DNA of 64,000 nucleotides from Streptomyces sp. 6-11-2 (GCF_006540305.1 NZ_BJOR01000001.1:1302001-1366000); one strand, 5' to 3'; counted from the stretch's first letter, positions 32,963 through 42,548 are shown. Notes: generated by a model from the sequence alone, not told the origin. Made by a program: numbers and translations.

Positions 32963-34534
32963 TCAGCGGCCGCTCACGCCGTCCACGCCCCCCGGGCGGC
33001 GCAGGCGTCGTACCACCGCGCGGAGTTCCGTGGCGCGGGGCCGGGTGCCGTCGAGGGTGGGCGGCGGCTCGGGGGCGGCGGTCCAGAGGGCGAGTTCGGC
33101 GTCGCGTGGGCCGTGGACGGTGTGGGGCGGGCCGTCGCCGAAGACGTGTACCGGGTGGGTGGCGTCCCAGGGCTGCCAGCCGGGGTCGCCGTCGGTGGCG
33201 AAGCGGACCCAGGCCGCGTGCATGGCGTCGGCCAGCTCCTGCGGGGCGCCCTCCCCGGCCAGTCTGCGGGAGTCCGAGAGGTCGCCGGTGTCGAAGACGA
33301 AGCCGAGTTCCAGGGCGTGGCAGGCACCGAGGTCCGGCAGCAGCGAGGGCCAGGCGAACTCGTAGACGTACGACGAGCCCGGACGCGCGTCGGCCAGGCG
33401 GTGCAGCGGGCGGCGCAGCAGGTGGTCGGTGACCAGCTGCCCGACGATCTCGGCGGTGCCGGCCCCGGGGCGCAGCGCCCGGTAGCCGCGGACCACCTCG
33501 TGTCCGCAGTGGCAGCGGGCCATGGCGGCGGCCAGCGCGACGGCACCGAGCCGGTCGACGCGCTCCAGCAGCCCGCCCGGGACCAGCCACAGCCGGTACT
33601 CGTCGCGGGTCCAGCCCATGAGGAGGTCCGCTCCCCGCGCCGCGTCGCCCTCCACCAGGGCCTGGAGCGGGTCGCGCGGGACGAGGTCGCCGTCGACGAC
33701 GATGCCGAGGGCGGGCCCGCCGAGGACCGGACCGCCGAGCCGGCCGACCTCGGCCTGGGTGCGCAGCAGCAGGTCCCGGTCGACGGCGGCGAACGCCTCC
33801 GCGGTGGCGGGCACCTTCAGCCGGGTCGCCATGCGCCGCACCATCCGCCGTACGTTGCCGCGGTCGGCGGCCTCCGGCGGCCCGCTCTGGAGGACCGCGC
33901 GGCGGAACAGGCCCTGGGCCTGCGGGGCGGCGATGAGGGCGCCGATGCTGATGGCTCCGGCCGACTGGCCGCACAGGGTGATCCGGTCCGGATCGCCGCC
34001 GAAGGCCCCGATCGCCTCGTGGACCCAGCGCAGAGCGGCGAGCTGGTCGCGCAGGCCGGGGTTGGCGGGGGCGTCCGGGAAGAGTCCGTAGCCCTCCACG
34101 CCGAGCCGGTAGTTCACGGAGACCAGGACGACGCCGTCACGGGCGAAGGCACGCCCGTCGTAGACGGGCACGGCGGAGGAGCCGCGGGTGAGCGCGCCGC
34201 CGTGCAGCCAAACCATGACGGGGAGCCGGGCTGCCGGGTCCGGATCGGGTGTCCACACGTTGAGGTTGAGGCAGTCGTCGCCGGGGACTACGGGGTCGGA
34301 CAGGTACCGGGCGAAGGCCTCGGAGTACGGAGGCTTCGGCGCGGTCGGGCCGAAGAGGGCGGCGGCGCGCACACCGTCCCAGGGCTCGGGCGGCACCGGA
34401 GGCCGGAACCGCCGGGGGCCGAAGGGGGGTGCGGCGTACGGGACGCCGCGGAACACGGCCACTCCGTGCTCATGTCTGCCTCGCACCGCCCCGTAGGGGG
34501 TGGTGACCACGGGGTCCGATCTGCCGGCCGTCAT
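32963..34534 (-). CDS. Type-B carboxylesterase/lipase
   Basis: This 523-residue alpha/beta-hydrolase of the cholinesterase type has GxSxG nucleophile Ser191 (LCGQSAGAIS), the oxyanion motif WLHGGAL, the DDCLNLNVWTP signature, and a likely catalytic His in LGACHALELGFVF. There is no signal peptide. It hydrolyses carboxyl esters; the substrate is unknown. ATG 34534 is adopted. It lies downstream of the PLDc_N gene on the same strand with a 116-bp gap, so an operon is uncertain. Confidence 0.92.
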   Translation of the reverse strand: MTAGRSDPVVTTPYGAVRGRHEHGVAVFRGVPYAAPPFGPRRFRPPVPPEPWDGVRAAALFGPTAPKPPYSEAFARYLSDPVVPGDDCLNLNVWTPDPDPAARLPVMVWLHGGALTRGSSAVPVYDGRAFARDGVVLVSVNYRLGVEGYGLFPDAPANPGLRDQLAALRWVHEAIGAFGGDPDRITLCGQSAGAISIGALIAAPQAQGLFRRAVLQSGPPEAADRGNVRRMVRRMATRLKVPATAEAFAAVDRDLLLRTQAEVGRLGGPVLGGPALGIVVDGDLVPRDPLQALVEGDAARGADLLMGWTRDEYRLWLVPGGLLERVDRLGAVALAAAMARCHCGHEVVRGYRALRPGAGTAEIVGQLVTDHLLRRPLHRLADARPGSSYVYEFAWPSLLPDLGACHALELGFVFDTGDLSDSRRLAGEGAPQELADAMHAAWVRFATDGDPGWQPWDATHPVHVFGDGPPHTVHGPRDAELALWTAAPEPPPTLDGTRPRATELRAVVRRLRRPGGVDGVSGR

Positions 34535-34650
34535 GCGCCCACCAGCCCTTCGCCGCGTCTCACACCGGTATCACCGAAGCGCACCGCCGTCTTCCGGTAT
34601 TCCGGGCGCGGGGTGCCGGCACCGCCGTCCGGTGGAAGTCCGGTGGAGCG

Positions 34651-34866
34651 CTAGCGGTTCTCGCTGCGGCCGAACCTCAGATAGGCGACCAGGCCGATCA
34701 CGTTGCCGAAGGCGCAGACGGCCAGCCATGCCAGGGGCGAGAGCTGGCTGGTATCGGGGTGCCGCGAGATGTCGATCATGCAGGGGACGGCGGGGACGAG
34801 GGCCACCAGCGGCACGATCGCCATCCACGGGGTGGAGGACGACGCGGGGAAGGAGTCGGCGAGCAC
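34651..34866 (-). CDS. Small PLDc_N-type membrane protein
   Basis: This 71-residue protein has two transmembrane helices (MAIVPLVALVPAVPCMIDI and LAWLAVCAFGNVIGLVAYL) and the family ending YLRFGR. The GTG at 34866 has AAGGAG at 8 nt. PLDc_N-like small proteins are common in Actinobacteria and of unknown role. Confidence 0.85.
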   Translation of the reverse strand: MLADSFPASSSTPWMAIVPLVALVPAVPCMIDISRHPDTSQLSPLAWLAVCAFGNVIGLVAYLRFGRSENR

Positions 34867-34997
34867 AGGAGGTCTCCTTCGCTAAGGATGGAAAGGGCGG
34901 ACGTGGTGGTCATGGGCGGGATACCGGATCGATACCGGTAATGATCGGTCCCGACAAGGAAAACGGTGGCGGCGGCCGTAGCGCCCCGGGCCGGACC

Positions 34998-35651
34998 TCA
35001 CCCGGCGACGGGCCCCACCGCCCACTCGATCCCGCCGCGCAGATGGGCCCGGAAGTCCGGGTCCGCGTAGGCCTCGGAGGCATGGCCGAGCGCCGTGTAG
35101 AAGACGCGGCCCCGGCCCTGTTCGCGGCACCACACCAGGGGGTGGTCGGTGCCCATGCCCCCGCCGCGGTACGACGACTCGTCGGCGCGGGCCAGGACCC
35201 GTACGGCGCCGCGCGGGTTGGTGCGGAAGTCGTACCACTCGTCGGTGAAGGCCCACTCGGCGGGCAGGTGCCGGGTGGCCGGATGGTCGCGGTCCTCGAC
35301 CAGGACCCGGCCCGGCTGGTACTCCGGGTGCCGGGCGAACCGGGCGCCGAGCAGTTCGCCGTAGTACGGCCAGTCGTACTCCGTACAGGCCGCCGCGTGC
35401 ACGCCGACGAACCCGCCGCCCCGCTCGACGTACGCGGCGAGGCGCTTCCGGCCGGCCGGGGTGAGCACCTCGCCGCTGGTGGAGAGGAAGACGACGACGG
35501 CGTACCGCTCCAGGGGCCGGGCGAGGGCCTCGGGGTCCTCGGTGTGCTCGACCTCGAAGCCGTCGAGGGCACGCAGCGCGTCGACGGCGTCCGGGATGGA
35601 GTCGTGGCGGTAGTCGGCGGTACGGGTGTGGACGAGGAGTCGGCGGTCCAT
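34998..35651 (-). CDS. ThuA-like domain protein
   Basis: This 217-residue protein has the ThuA fold: LLVHTRTADYRHDSIPDAVDAL, VVVFLSTSGEVLTPAGRKRLAAYVERGGGFVGVHAA, and GRVFYTALGHASEAY ... LRGGIEWAVG. It belongs to a glutamine-amidotransferase-like class without the catalytic Cys; members are linked to trehalose and other carbohydrate use. No sugar genes are adjacent. Start ATG 35651. Confidence 0.92.
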   Translation of the reverse strand: MDRRLLVHTRTADYRHDSIPDAVDALRALDGFEVEHTEDPEALARPLERYAVVVFLSTSGEVLTPAGRKRLAAYVERGGGFVGVHAAACTEYDWPYYGELLGARFARHPEYQPGRVLVEDRDHPATRHLPAEWAFTDEWYDFRTNPRGAVRVLARADESSYRGGGMGTDHPLVWCREQGRGRVFYTALGHASEAYADPDFRAHLRGGIEWAVGPVAG

Positions 35652-35742
35652 GGCGGACGACCCTACGCCGCCGCCGGGCCCCGACGGGAGGCCACGGGAG
35701 GTCCCGGGCGGCCCCGGGCGGCGCGGCGGCCCGTCGGGCCGG

Positions 35743-36912
35743 TCACCCTTTCGACGAGCCGTTCTGGTCGTCCTTGTGCGGGCTCCGCGTGTGCGTGGTC
35801 TTCACATGGGCCCGCAGCCGTGCCGTCACGTCCTCCGGGGGCAGGAAGCGCGACCACCGCTCGGGGAACTCCGCGGGCATGTCGGGGTCCTCCGGGTCGT
35901 CGGGCTCGTTCTCGCGGGTCGCGGCGGCGCGGGCGACGTACTCGGCGATCTGCGCCTCGCGCACCCGCTCGTTGGCGGCGCGCGCCAGGGCCGTGGCGGC
36001 GGCCGGCCAGACCCGGTCGATGGCGGCGTTGACCGCCGCCCCGACGAGCACGGCGAACGCGGACACACCGATCCACAGCAGCACGGCGACCGGCGCGGCG
36101 AGTGAGCCGTAGATGGTCGGGCCCTCGACGGTGCTGGTGAGGTAGATGCGCAGCAGGAAGCTGCACACCACCCACATGGCCAGGGCGACCAGGGCGCCGG
36201 GCACGTCCTCTGTCCACGCGGAGCGCACCGGCACGGACACGTGGTACAGCGTGGTCAGGAACACGACGGACAGCACGATCACGACCGGCCAGTACAGGAT
36301 CTGGACGAGCGTCGTCGACCACGGCACGATCCGCACCACCGCGTCCGGGCCGGCCACCATCAGCGGCAGCGCGATGGAGCCGATCAGCAGGGCCACGATG
36401 AACAGACCGAAGGCCAGCAGCCGGGTCTTGACGATGCCGCGCACGCCGTCGAGGCCGTACATGACGGTGATGGTGTCGATGAAGACGTTCACCGCGCGCG
36501 AGCCCGACCACAGGGCGAACACGAAGCCGATGGAGATCACGTCGGGCCGGCCGCCCTTCATCACGTCCCGCAGGATCGGCTGAGTGATCTCCTTGACCCC
36601 CTGGTCGGACAGGACCGTACGGGAGGCGTCCAGGATGTTGCGCTCCAGGCTGGCGATGGTGTGCGCGCCGGTCCAGGTGTCGACGTAGAAGAGCAGTCCG
36701 ATCAGGCTCAGCAGCAGCGGCGGCACGGACAGCAGGGAGAAGAACGCCGCCTCGGCCGCCAGCCCCAGGATCCGGTACTCCATGCACGAGTTGACGGTGT
36801 CCTTCAGCAGCAGCCAGGCGGTCCTGCGTTTGGATACGTTCCGGTAGAGGGCTCGTGCCCGGTGGAGGCGGCCGGAGGGCCTTTCGGGGGTTTCGCTGGC
36901 TGACTGCTGCAC
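35743..36912 (-). CDS. YihY/BrkB-family membrane protein
   Basis: This 389-residue protein has about six hydrophobic helices in the order typical of YihY (EAAFFSLLSVPPLLLSLIGLLFYV, IGFVFALWSGSRAVNVFI, LLAFGLFIVALLIGSIALPLMV, ILYWPVVIVLSVVFLTTLYHV, ALVALAMWVVCSFLLRIYL, SLAAPVAVLLWIGVSAFAVLVGA), then a ~90-residue charged C-terminal tail. Cytoplasmic-membrane protein of unknown, possibly transport, function. Confidence 0.93.
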   Translation of the reverse strand: MQQSASETPERPSGRLHRARALYRNVSKRRTAWLLLKDTVNSCMEYRILGLAAEAAFFSLLSVPPLLLSLIGLLFYVDTWTGAHTIASLERNILDASRTVLSDQGVKEITQPILRDVMKGGRPDVISIGFVFALWSGSRAVNVFIDTITVMYGLDGVRGIVKTRLLAFGLFIVALLIGSIALPLMVAGPDAVVRIVPWSTTLVQILYWPVVIVLSVVFLTTLYHVSVPVRSAWTEDVPGALVALAMWVVCSFLLRIYLTSTVEGPTIYGSLAAPVAVLLWIGVSAFAVLVGAAVNAAIDRVWPAAATALARAANERVREAQIAEYVARAAATRENEPDDPEDPDMPAEFPERWSRFLPPEDVTARLRAHVKTTHTRSPHKDDQNGSSKG

Positions 36913-37081
36913 GAGCCAAAGGTATCTCCGTCGGCCCCGCTCCCCGTCACCCGCCGGGGGCGGCCCTCAGGCAGGACCTCTGCCGGGGTCCGGCGGGCCC
37001 GTTCGGGGCCCGCGGCTGAGCATGAGTCCTGGCACCAGCACTCGCTCCCGCTCAGTCTTCAGGAACGGTAGGTTCCGTCGT

Positions 37082-38716
37082 ATGGCACCCAGCACGCACA
37101 CCGTGACCAACCAGCCGCCGCCGCTGGTCGGGTACGACGTCTTCGCCGCCGATCAGGCCCTGGCCGAGGCCGTCGGACGGCACGTGGAGGCGGGGCTGCT
37201 CGACGAGGTGCGCGCGGAGCTGACGACGCTCGGGCGGGCCGCCGGCTCCGCCCAGGTGCAGGAGTGGGGAGCGCAGGCCAACGAGAACCCGCCGAGGCTG
37301 CGCACCCACGACCGCTACGGCCACCGCGTCGACGAGGTCGAGTTCCACCCGGCCTGGCACCGGCTCCTCGGCAAGGGCGTCTCGGCCGGGCTGACCGCGG
37401 CCTGGGACCGTCCGGCCGGGCATGTGCGGCGGGCGGCCGCCTTCCTGGTGTGGACGCAGGTCGAGGCCGGCACCTGCTGCCCGCTGTCGATGACCCACGC
37501 GGCCGTGCCCGCGCTGCGCACCGACCCGGAGCTGTCCGCCGAGTGGGAGCCGCGGCTGACGTCCGTGGTCTACGAACGCGAACTGCGGCCCGGGCAGCTG
37601 AAGGCCGGGGCGCTGTTCGGGATGGGGATGACCGAGAAGCAGGGCGGCAGCGACGTACGGGCGGGCACCACCGCGGCCAGGCCGCTCGCCGAGGACGGCG
37701 CCTACGAGCTGACCGGGCACAAGTGGTTCTGCTCGGCGCCGATGTCGGACGGGTTCCTCGTGCTGGCGCAGGCCCCGGGAGGGCTGACCTGTTTCCTGGT
37801 GCCGCGGGTGCTGGCGGACGGCACGCGCAACGTGTTCCTGATCCAGCGGCTCAAGGACAAGCTGGGCAACCGGTCGAACGCCTCCGCCGAGGTCGAGTTC
37901 GACGGGACCTGGGCGCGCCGGGTCGGCGAGGAGGGGCGCGGGGTGCGCACCATCATCGAGATGGTCGCGGCGACCCGGCTGGACTGCGTGCTCGGGTCGG
38001 CGGGGCTGATGCGGCAGGCGGTGGCGCAGGCGGTGCACCACTGCGGGCACCGCGAGGCGTTCGGCGGCAAGCTCGTCGACAAGCCGCTGATGCGCAACGT
38101 GCTGGCCGACCTCGCGCTGGAGTCGGAGGCGGCGACGACGCTCGCGCTGCGCCTGGCGGCCGCCTACGACGACGGGGGCGAGCAGGAGCGGGCGCTGCTG
38201 CGGATCGCGGTGCCGGCCGCCAAGTACTGGGTCACCAAGCGGTGCGCGCCGCTGGCGGTGGAGGCCTCCGAGTGCCTGGGCGGCAACGGGTACGTGGAGG
38301 AGTCCGGGATGCCGCGCCTGGTGCGTGAGTCGCCGCTCAACTCGATCTGGGAGGGCGCCGGGAACGTACAGGCGCTGGACGTACTGCGGGCGCTGACGCG
38401 GGAGCCGCAGGCGCTCGACGCCTATCTGCGGGAGGTGGGCCTGTCGCGCGGCGCCGACCACCGTCTCGACACGGCGATCAAGCAGTTGCTCACCGAACTC
38501 GCCGATCTGGAGGGCGCCGAGGCCCGGGCCCGGCGGCTGACCGAGCGGCTGGCGCTGGTACTCCAGGGGGCACTGCTGGTGCGGTACGCGCCGCCGGACG
38601 TCGCCGACGCGTTCTGCGCCTCGCGGCTGGGCGGCGAGTGGGGCGCCGCCTTCGGGGCGCTGCCGCACACCCTGAACCTGGCGGCGGTGGTGGAACGGGC
38701 GCGCCCCGCGCACTGA
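37082..38716 (+). CDS. AidB-like acyl-CoA dehydrogenase family flavoprotein
   Basis: This 544-residue protein has the acyl-CoA dehydrogenase core (ALFGMGMTEKQGGSDVRAGT, ELTGHKWFCSAP, CLGGNGYVEESGMPRLVRESPLNSIWEGAGNV) with the N-terminal extension of AidB (QANENPPRLRTHDRYGHRVDEVEFHPAWH). AidB proteins bind DNA and FAD and belong to the alkylation adaptive response in enterobacteria. Here the gene is far from ada/ogt, so the link is only by family. ATG 37082 is used. A terminator follows. Confidence 0.92.
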   Translation: MAPSTHTVTNQPPPLVGYDVFAADQALAEAVGRHVEAGLLDEVRAELTTLGRAAGSAQVQEWGAQANENPPRLRTHDRYGHRVDEVEFHPAWHRLLGKGVSAGLTAAWDRPAGHVRRAAAFLVWTQVEAGTCCPLSMTHAAVPALRTDPELSAEWEPRLTSVVYERELRPGQLKAGALFGMGMTEKQGGSDVRAGTTAARPLAEDGAYELTGHKWFCSAPMSDGFLVLAQAPGGLTCFLVPRVLADGTRNVFLIQRLKDKLGNRSNASAEVEFDGTWARRVGEEGRGVRTIIEMVAATRLDCVLGSAGLMRQAVAQAVHHCGHREAFGGKLVDKPLMRNVLADLALESEAATTLALRLAAAYDDGGEQERALLRIAVPAAKYWVTKRCAPLAVEASECLGGNGYVEESGMPRLVRESPLNSIWEGAGNVQALDVLRALTREPQALDAYLREVGLSRGADHRLDTAIKQLLTELADLEGAEARARRLTERLALVLQGALLVRYAPPDVADAFCASRLGGEWGAAFGALPHTLNLAAVVERARPAH

Positions 38717-38717
38717 C

Positions 38718-38755
38718 GCGGGGGTGGTGCTGCGCCGACACGGCACCACCCCCGC
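38718..38755 (+). terminator. Terminator of the AidB-like gene
   Basis: A perfect 13-bp stem (38718-38730 with 38743-38755) and 12-nt loop starts 1-2 bp after the stop codon. No T-tract. Confidence 0.85.
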
Positions 38756-39005
38756 ACTTCAGGCCCGTTCCAGGCCGTATACGCCGCACACGGCGGCGTT
38801 GGACAAGTTTCAATGAGCTCAAGCCTGTTTCACCAGGGTTGCAAGGGGTTGCAACTTGCGCGTCCGCGTGAGCGGACCGCATCCTTCCGGCGCGGCCGGG
38901 CAGCACGGTGCACGGGGCGGCCGGAAGGGGCGCGACCGTGCACGCCCGCAGGGCCGGGGCGCCCCGGGAGGCCGGTTGTCCGGACCTCTTTCACGGGGGG
39001 ACTCA

Positions 39006-39953
39006 GTGGCGAAGAGACCGGTGGACGTCGCGCAGCTCGCCGCCGTCGATCCGGCGCAGGCGGCAGGGTCGCTCAGCGAGACCCGCTCGGTGACGCTCAC
39101 CGGCCGGCGCGCGCGGGTGGCACCGCGCCCGGTGATCGGGCACGCCGATCCGGGTCGGCTCAGTGGCGGAACCGGGCGGGGCGAGGCTGCGGGAGCCGCA
39201 TCCGGCCTCGCTGGAGCGGCTGCGGGCGGTCGCGGCGCCGGTGCCGGCCCGGCGGGACGGCCGGGCAGTGGTGGACGCGGAACCGCCGCGGTCGCGGCGG
39301 CGGGGGTGCGGGTCGCGGCCGTGGGCCGGACGGCGACGGCGGCGGCGGTGGTGGCCGGAATGCCGTACGCGGCGCGAATCCCACGGTCCAAGTCCCGCTC
39401 GGCGGGCCCCGTGTGGCCGCCCGCGGCCGGCCTGTGTTCTCTGGAGCCGCCGGTGGACCGCTGGTTGGCACGGGCCCGTGGGGGACCGGCCCCGCACGAC
39501 GGAGCCCGGATCGTGCTGGACCCGGCCCGGCCGCGCCGCCGGCCGGTGACCGTCCTGGGCGGCGAGGACTCCTGGATCCACGAACTGAGCCCGCGCCCCG
39601 CCGAATTGTTCTGTCCGCTCGCCGTGCACCGCACCGGCCGCAGCGCCTCGCAGCCGGCCGGGGCCGTGTTCGGCGACCCGGCCCGCAAGGTGACCGTCCG
39701 CGCCGGGATGTCGCGGGTACGACGCTGTCTGGGCCCGTTTCTGGAGCACCGCCCCTGCCGCTTCCGCGAGCGCACCGACGTCGAACTGCTCCCCCCGGAC
39801 GACCCGGACGACCCCGACGACCTCCTCCCCCCTCGGCGGCACCGGCGATACGAGGGGAGCGTGTCATCACGGTGCCGTGAGTGGCGCGGGTGGGTGACCC
39901 CGGTGGCCCCGGTAGGTCAAGGGTTCGGCTCCAGGGTGGCATCTTCCGCATAA
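39006..39953 (+). pseudogene. Remnant of a GAF-domain transcriptional regulator
   Basis: From GTG 39006 the frame reads RPVDVAQLAAVDPAQAAGSL ... RVAPRPVIG, the start of Streptomyces GAF-type regulators, then jumps over the whole sensor domain. A second frame (39180-39270) carries EPHPASLERLRAVAAPVPAR, normally just after the GAF domain. The first frame then resumes with LELL-equivalent blocks: IVLDPARPRR, DSWIHELSPRPAELFCPLA and DPARKVTVRAGMSRVRRCLG ... HRPCRF. About 200 residues are missing and at least two frame changes are needed. Read as a decayed regulator; the open frame to 39953 is a by-product of GC-rich sequence. It lies upstream of an unrelated secreted-protein gene. Confidence 0.72.
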
Positions 39954-40112
39954 TTGCAGGGTCTTCGACCTGTCGCGGGCCCGACTGCCGTAGCATCGCC
40001 ACAGGGTCGCCCCAGCCGCTACTCGGTCAACGCTCGGACCTCCCGAAGCAGTTGGCCCGTGTGCGCGGAACTGGCGTCCCGGAGGCGGACCGAGCCCTGA
40101 AAAGGGGGCTGT

Positions 40113-41450
40113 ATGAAGCAGCGCGGCAGACACCGCAGGCGCAGACGGGGCAGGGCGCTGCGCGCGGTCCTGGCCGGGGCCGGCCTCGCGCTGACCGCTG
40201 CCGCCACCATGATCAGCACCTCGCAGGCCACGGTCGCCGACGACCCCGGGGCCCTGAAGCCGCTCACCTCGTCCGCCGAGCTCGGCCGGCTGCGGCTGAC
40301 CGAGCAGCCGGTGCCGCAGCGGTCCCTCGACCGGCTCGCCGCGGCGATGGGCCGGCCGGTCGGAGTCGGCACGGTGCTCAGCGGCGCCGACCGCTCGCTG
40401 CGCGACGCGGACGAGTGCAGCGCCCACGAGAAGGAGGCGCTGCCCCTCGAGCCGGCGGCCACGCGCGCGTACTGCTGGGACCCCGCGGATTCCGCCACCC
40501 GCCGGTGGCGGCCGGAGTCGGTGACCACCTCGGGGGACGCCGAGGACAGCGGCCGGTGGGGCGCCCACCGGGTGATCCTCTCCGGCTGGACGCACGACAC
40601 CGACGACGGGCGCGGACTGGCCCGGGTGGCCTTCGTCAACGCCGACGATCCCGGTCACCTCACCTACACCTGGGCGCTGCTCGCCGTCCCGGTCGACGGC
40701 GGACGCGACTTCCGCGGGCTCGTCTCGCGCGTGTCGGGGATGGTCTGGTACCGGGACAAACTGCTGGTCACCACCTCCGGCGGCGAGCGCGACGCGCTGT
40801 ACGTCTACGACCTGCGCCGCATCCACCGCGCCACGGTCGACGGCCGGGAGGTGGGCCGGGTGCCGGGCGGGTGGTCGGCGCACGGCTACCGGTGGGTGCT
40901 GCCCGCGGTGGCCTCCTACCGCCCGGCCGACGGCAACTGCGTCCGGGCGGCCGGTGCGGACCTGTCCGCGCTGCCCTGCCCGGACGGCCTCTCCCTGGAC
41001 CGCAGCTCCGCGCCGGCCAGCCTGGTCGCGAGTCAGGCCGCGCCCACGGACGGCGGCCGCCACACGCGCCTGTGGCGCTACTCCTTCAGCCGGGACCCCC
41101 TCCGCTCCGGCCTGCTGGCCACCGACTCCGGCGGCACGGTGGCCTCGGACGAGGCCTACGGGACGAAGGCGGAGGACGTCCGGGGTGTCCTGTCGCACCG
41201 TCCGGGCCCGTCCGCGACGCCGGACTGGTACCTGGGCCGCCCCGCGGACGAGGGCACCCACGGCACGCTGTGGCGGCAGGACGAGCGCGGCGCGAAGGCC
41301 GCCGAGTGCGGATCCGAGGACACCCACCGCTGCTGGGGCGACGGCACCGGCTCCCTGTCCTACTGGCAGGAGACCGGCGACGTCTGGTCCCTGTCGGGCC
41401 GGATGCTGTTCGCGCTGCCGCTGTCCTCGGTCGAACGGGAGCTGCGCTAG
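40113..41450 (+). CDS. Secreted protein of unknown function
   Basis: This 445-residue protein has a basic N-terminus (KQRGRHRRRRRGRALR) and a hydrophobic helix (AVLAGAGLALTAAATM), a signal peptide with possible Tat-like arginines. The mature region has repeated Trp/Tyr/Gly strands (VILSGWTHDTDDG, HLTYTWALLAVPV, GMVWYRDKLLVTTSGG, YRWVLPAVASYR, SLSYWQETGDVWSLSGRMLFALPL), suggesting a beta-propeller-like fold, and several Cys pairs. Family unrecognised beyond secreted Streptomyces proteins. AAAAGGGGG precedes ATG 40113. Its stop codon is the first bases of a palindromic repeat element. Confidence 0.82.
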   Translation: MKQRGRHRRRRRGRALRAVLAGAGLALTAAATMISTSQATVADDPGALKPLTSSAELGRLRLTEQPVPQRSLDRLAAAMGRPVGVGTVLSGADRSLRDADECSAHEKEALPLEPAATRAYCWDPADSATRRWRPESVTTSGDAEDSGRWGAHRVILSGWTHDTDDGRGLARVAFVNADDPGHLTYTWALLAVPVDGGRDFRGLVSRVSGMVWYRDKLLVTTSGGERDALYVYDLRRIHRATVDGREVGRVPGGWSAHGYRWVLPAVASYRPADGNCVRAAGADLSALPCPDGLSLDRSSAPASLVASQAAPTDGGRHTRLWRYSFSRDPLRSGLLATDSGGTVASDEAYGTKAEDVRGVLSHRPGPSATPDWYLGRPADEGTHGTLWRQDERGAKAAECGSEDTHRCWGDGTGSLSYWQETGDVWSLSGRMLFALPLSSVERELR

Positions 41451-41675
41451 TACTGTGGCCGGAAAGGTTCACCGGCTCGCGACGCCCGGCACGGCACTCC
41501 CCCAGCCTTCGGCCGGGGGTACCCCCACGCCGCGTTGTCGCATCACCCGAGTACATCCAGTACGCGGGCAATGCTCCGCCTCGCGAGTCTCCCCCACTGC
41601 CTGAACGGCGTGGGAGGTGCCCCCGGCACCGGACGCCGCGAGCTTCCCGGCAAACCTTCCCGGCCACAGCACTAG
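41447..41675. mobile_element. MITE-like palindromic element (229 bp)
   Basis: Both ends are CTAG followed by inverted arms: the left begins CTAGTACTGTGGCCGG and the right, read backwards, CTAGTGCTGTGGCCGG. Similarity continues with gaps for ~70-80 bp on each side (CTCGCGACGCC vs CTCGCGGCGTCC; GGGGGTACCCCCACGCCG vs GGGGCACCTCCCACGCCG). No open frame inside. It provides the TAG stop of the upstream gene. The structure suggests a non-autonomous transposable element mobilised in trans. Confidence 0.75.
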
Positions 41676-41775
41676 GCCGTCGCACGGGGGCTGCGCCAGG
41701 CCGTCGCACGGAGCCGGGCCAGGCCGTCGAGCGGGAACCGCGCCGGGGCCGTCGCACGGGAACCGCGCCCGGCCG
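41674..41775. repeat. Tandem array of ~25-bp units
   Basis: About four degenerate copies of a unit of the form ggccgtcgcacgggaaccgc follow the MITE-like element directly. They are non-coding in my reading and end ~70 bp before the GNAT gene start. Confidence 0.8.
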
Positions 41776-41847
41776 GTGGGCGCGTCCCGGGTGAGACCCC
41801 GCACTCCCGATCGACACGGGCCCGGCGCGGATGATTCCCTGACCGGC

Positions 41848-42420
41848 ATGACGAGCATCGCCGTGACCACCTGGTCCCTGGAGCAGACCTCCCCGACCGA
41901 CCTCCTGCCGGCCGCCGTGCCCGAGGGGGACGTACGGGTCGTACGGTCCGAGGTTCCCTCCCCCGAGTTCAGCCGGTTCCTGTACGCCTCGGTCGGCGGC
42001 GACATCCGCTGGACGGACCGGCTGGGCTGGACATACGCGCGGTGGCGGGAGCACCTGGAGCGTCCGGGTGTCGAGACATGGGTGGCGTACGACCGCGGCA
42101 CTCCGGCGGGTTACGTCGAACTGGAGGCGCAGGACGAGGGCGTCGTGGAGATCGTCTACTTCGGGCTGATCGAGGCCTTCCGCGGCCGGCGGATCGGCGG
42201 CCACCTGCTGTCCTGCGGCACCGCCCGCGCCTGGGACCTGGCCGACCGCTGGCCCGGGCGGACGCCGACGAAGCGGGTGTGGCTGCACACGTGCAGCAAG
42301 GACGGCGAGTTCGCAATGGACAACTACCAGCGCCGTGGCTTCAAGCTCTTCGACACCAAGGTCGAGGAGGAGACGGAGGTGGCCACTCCGGGCCCCTGGC
42401 CGGGGGCGTACCCGGCCTGA
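41848..42420 (+). CDS. GNAT-family acetyltransferase
   Basis: This 190-residue protein has the acetyl-CoA site in IEAFRGRRIGGHLLSCGTARAWD, preceded by the strand EIVYFGL and followed by VWLHTCSKDGEFAMDNYQRRGFKLFDTK. Acceptor substrate unknown. ATG 41848 is used; the open frame to 41617 runs into the repeat array and is not coding. A terminator follows, then the sulfate operon. Confidence 0.88.
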   Translation: MTSIAVTTWSLEQTSPTDLLPAAVPEGDVRVVRSEVPSPEFSRFLYASVGGDIRWTDRLGWTYARWREHLERPGVETWVAYDRGTPAGYVELEAQDEGVVEIVYFGLIEAFRGRRIGGHLLSCGTARAWDLADRWPGRTPTKRVWLHTCSKDGEFAMDNYQRRGFKLFDTKVEEETEVATPGPWPGAYPA

Positions 42421-42460
42421 CCTGCGGGTGCGCGCACGATCGCGGCCGACGCGCCGAACG

Positions 42461-42493
42461 ACACCCCTGTCCCGAATCCCGGGACAGGGGTGT
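42461..42493 (+). terminator. Terminator of the GNAT gene
   Basis: A 13-bp perfect stem (42461-42473 with 42481-42493), core ACACCCCTGTCCC, and 7-nt loop lies 40 bp after the GNAT stop codon. Confidence 0.88.
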
Positions 42494-42548
42494 CCGCATG
42501 TCGGACGAAGCTGGACGCTGTCCAGATCGCCATGCCAGGCTTTCCACC

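Noticed and set aside
38856..39953. 365-codon open frame as a functional gene
   Set aside because: Homology-like blocks alternate between frames and the GAF domain is missing, so it is called a pseudogene.
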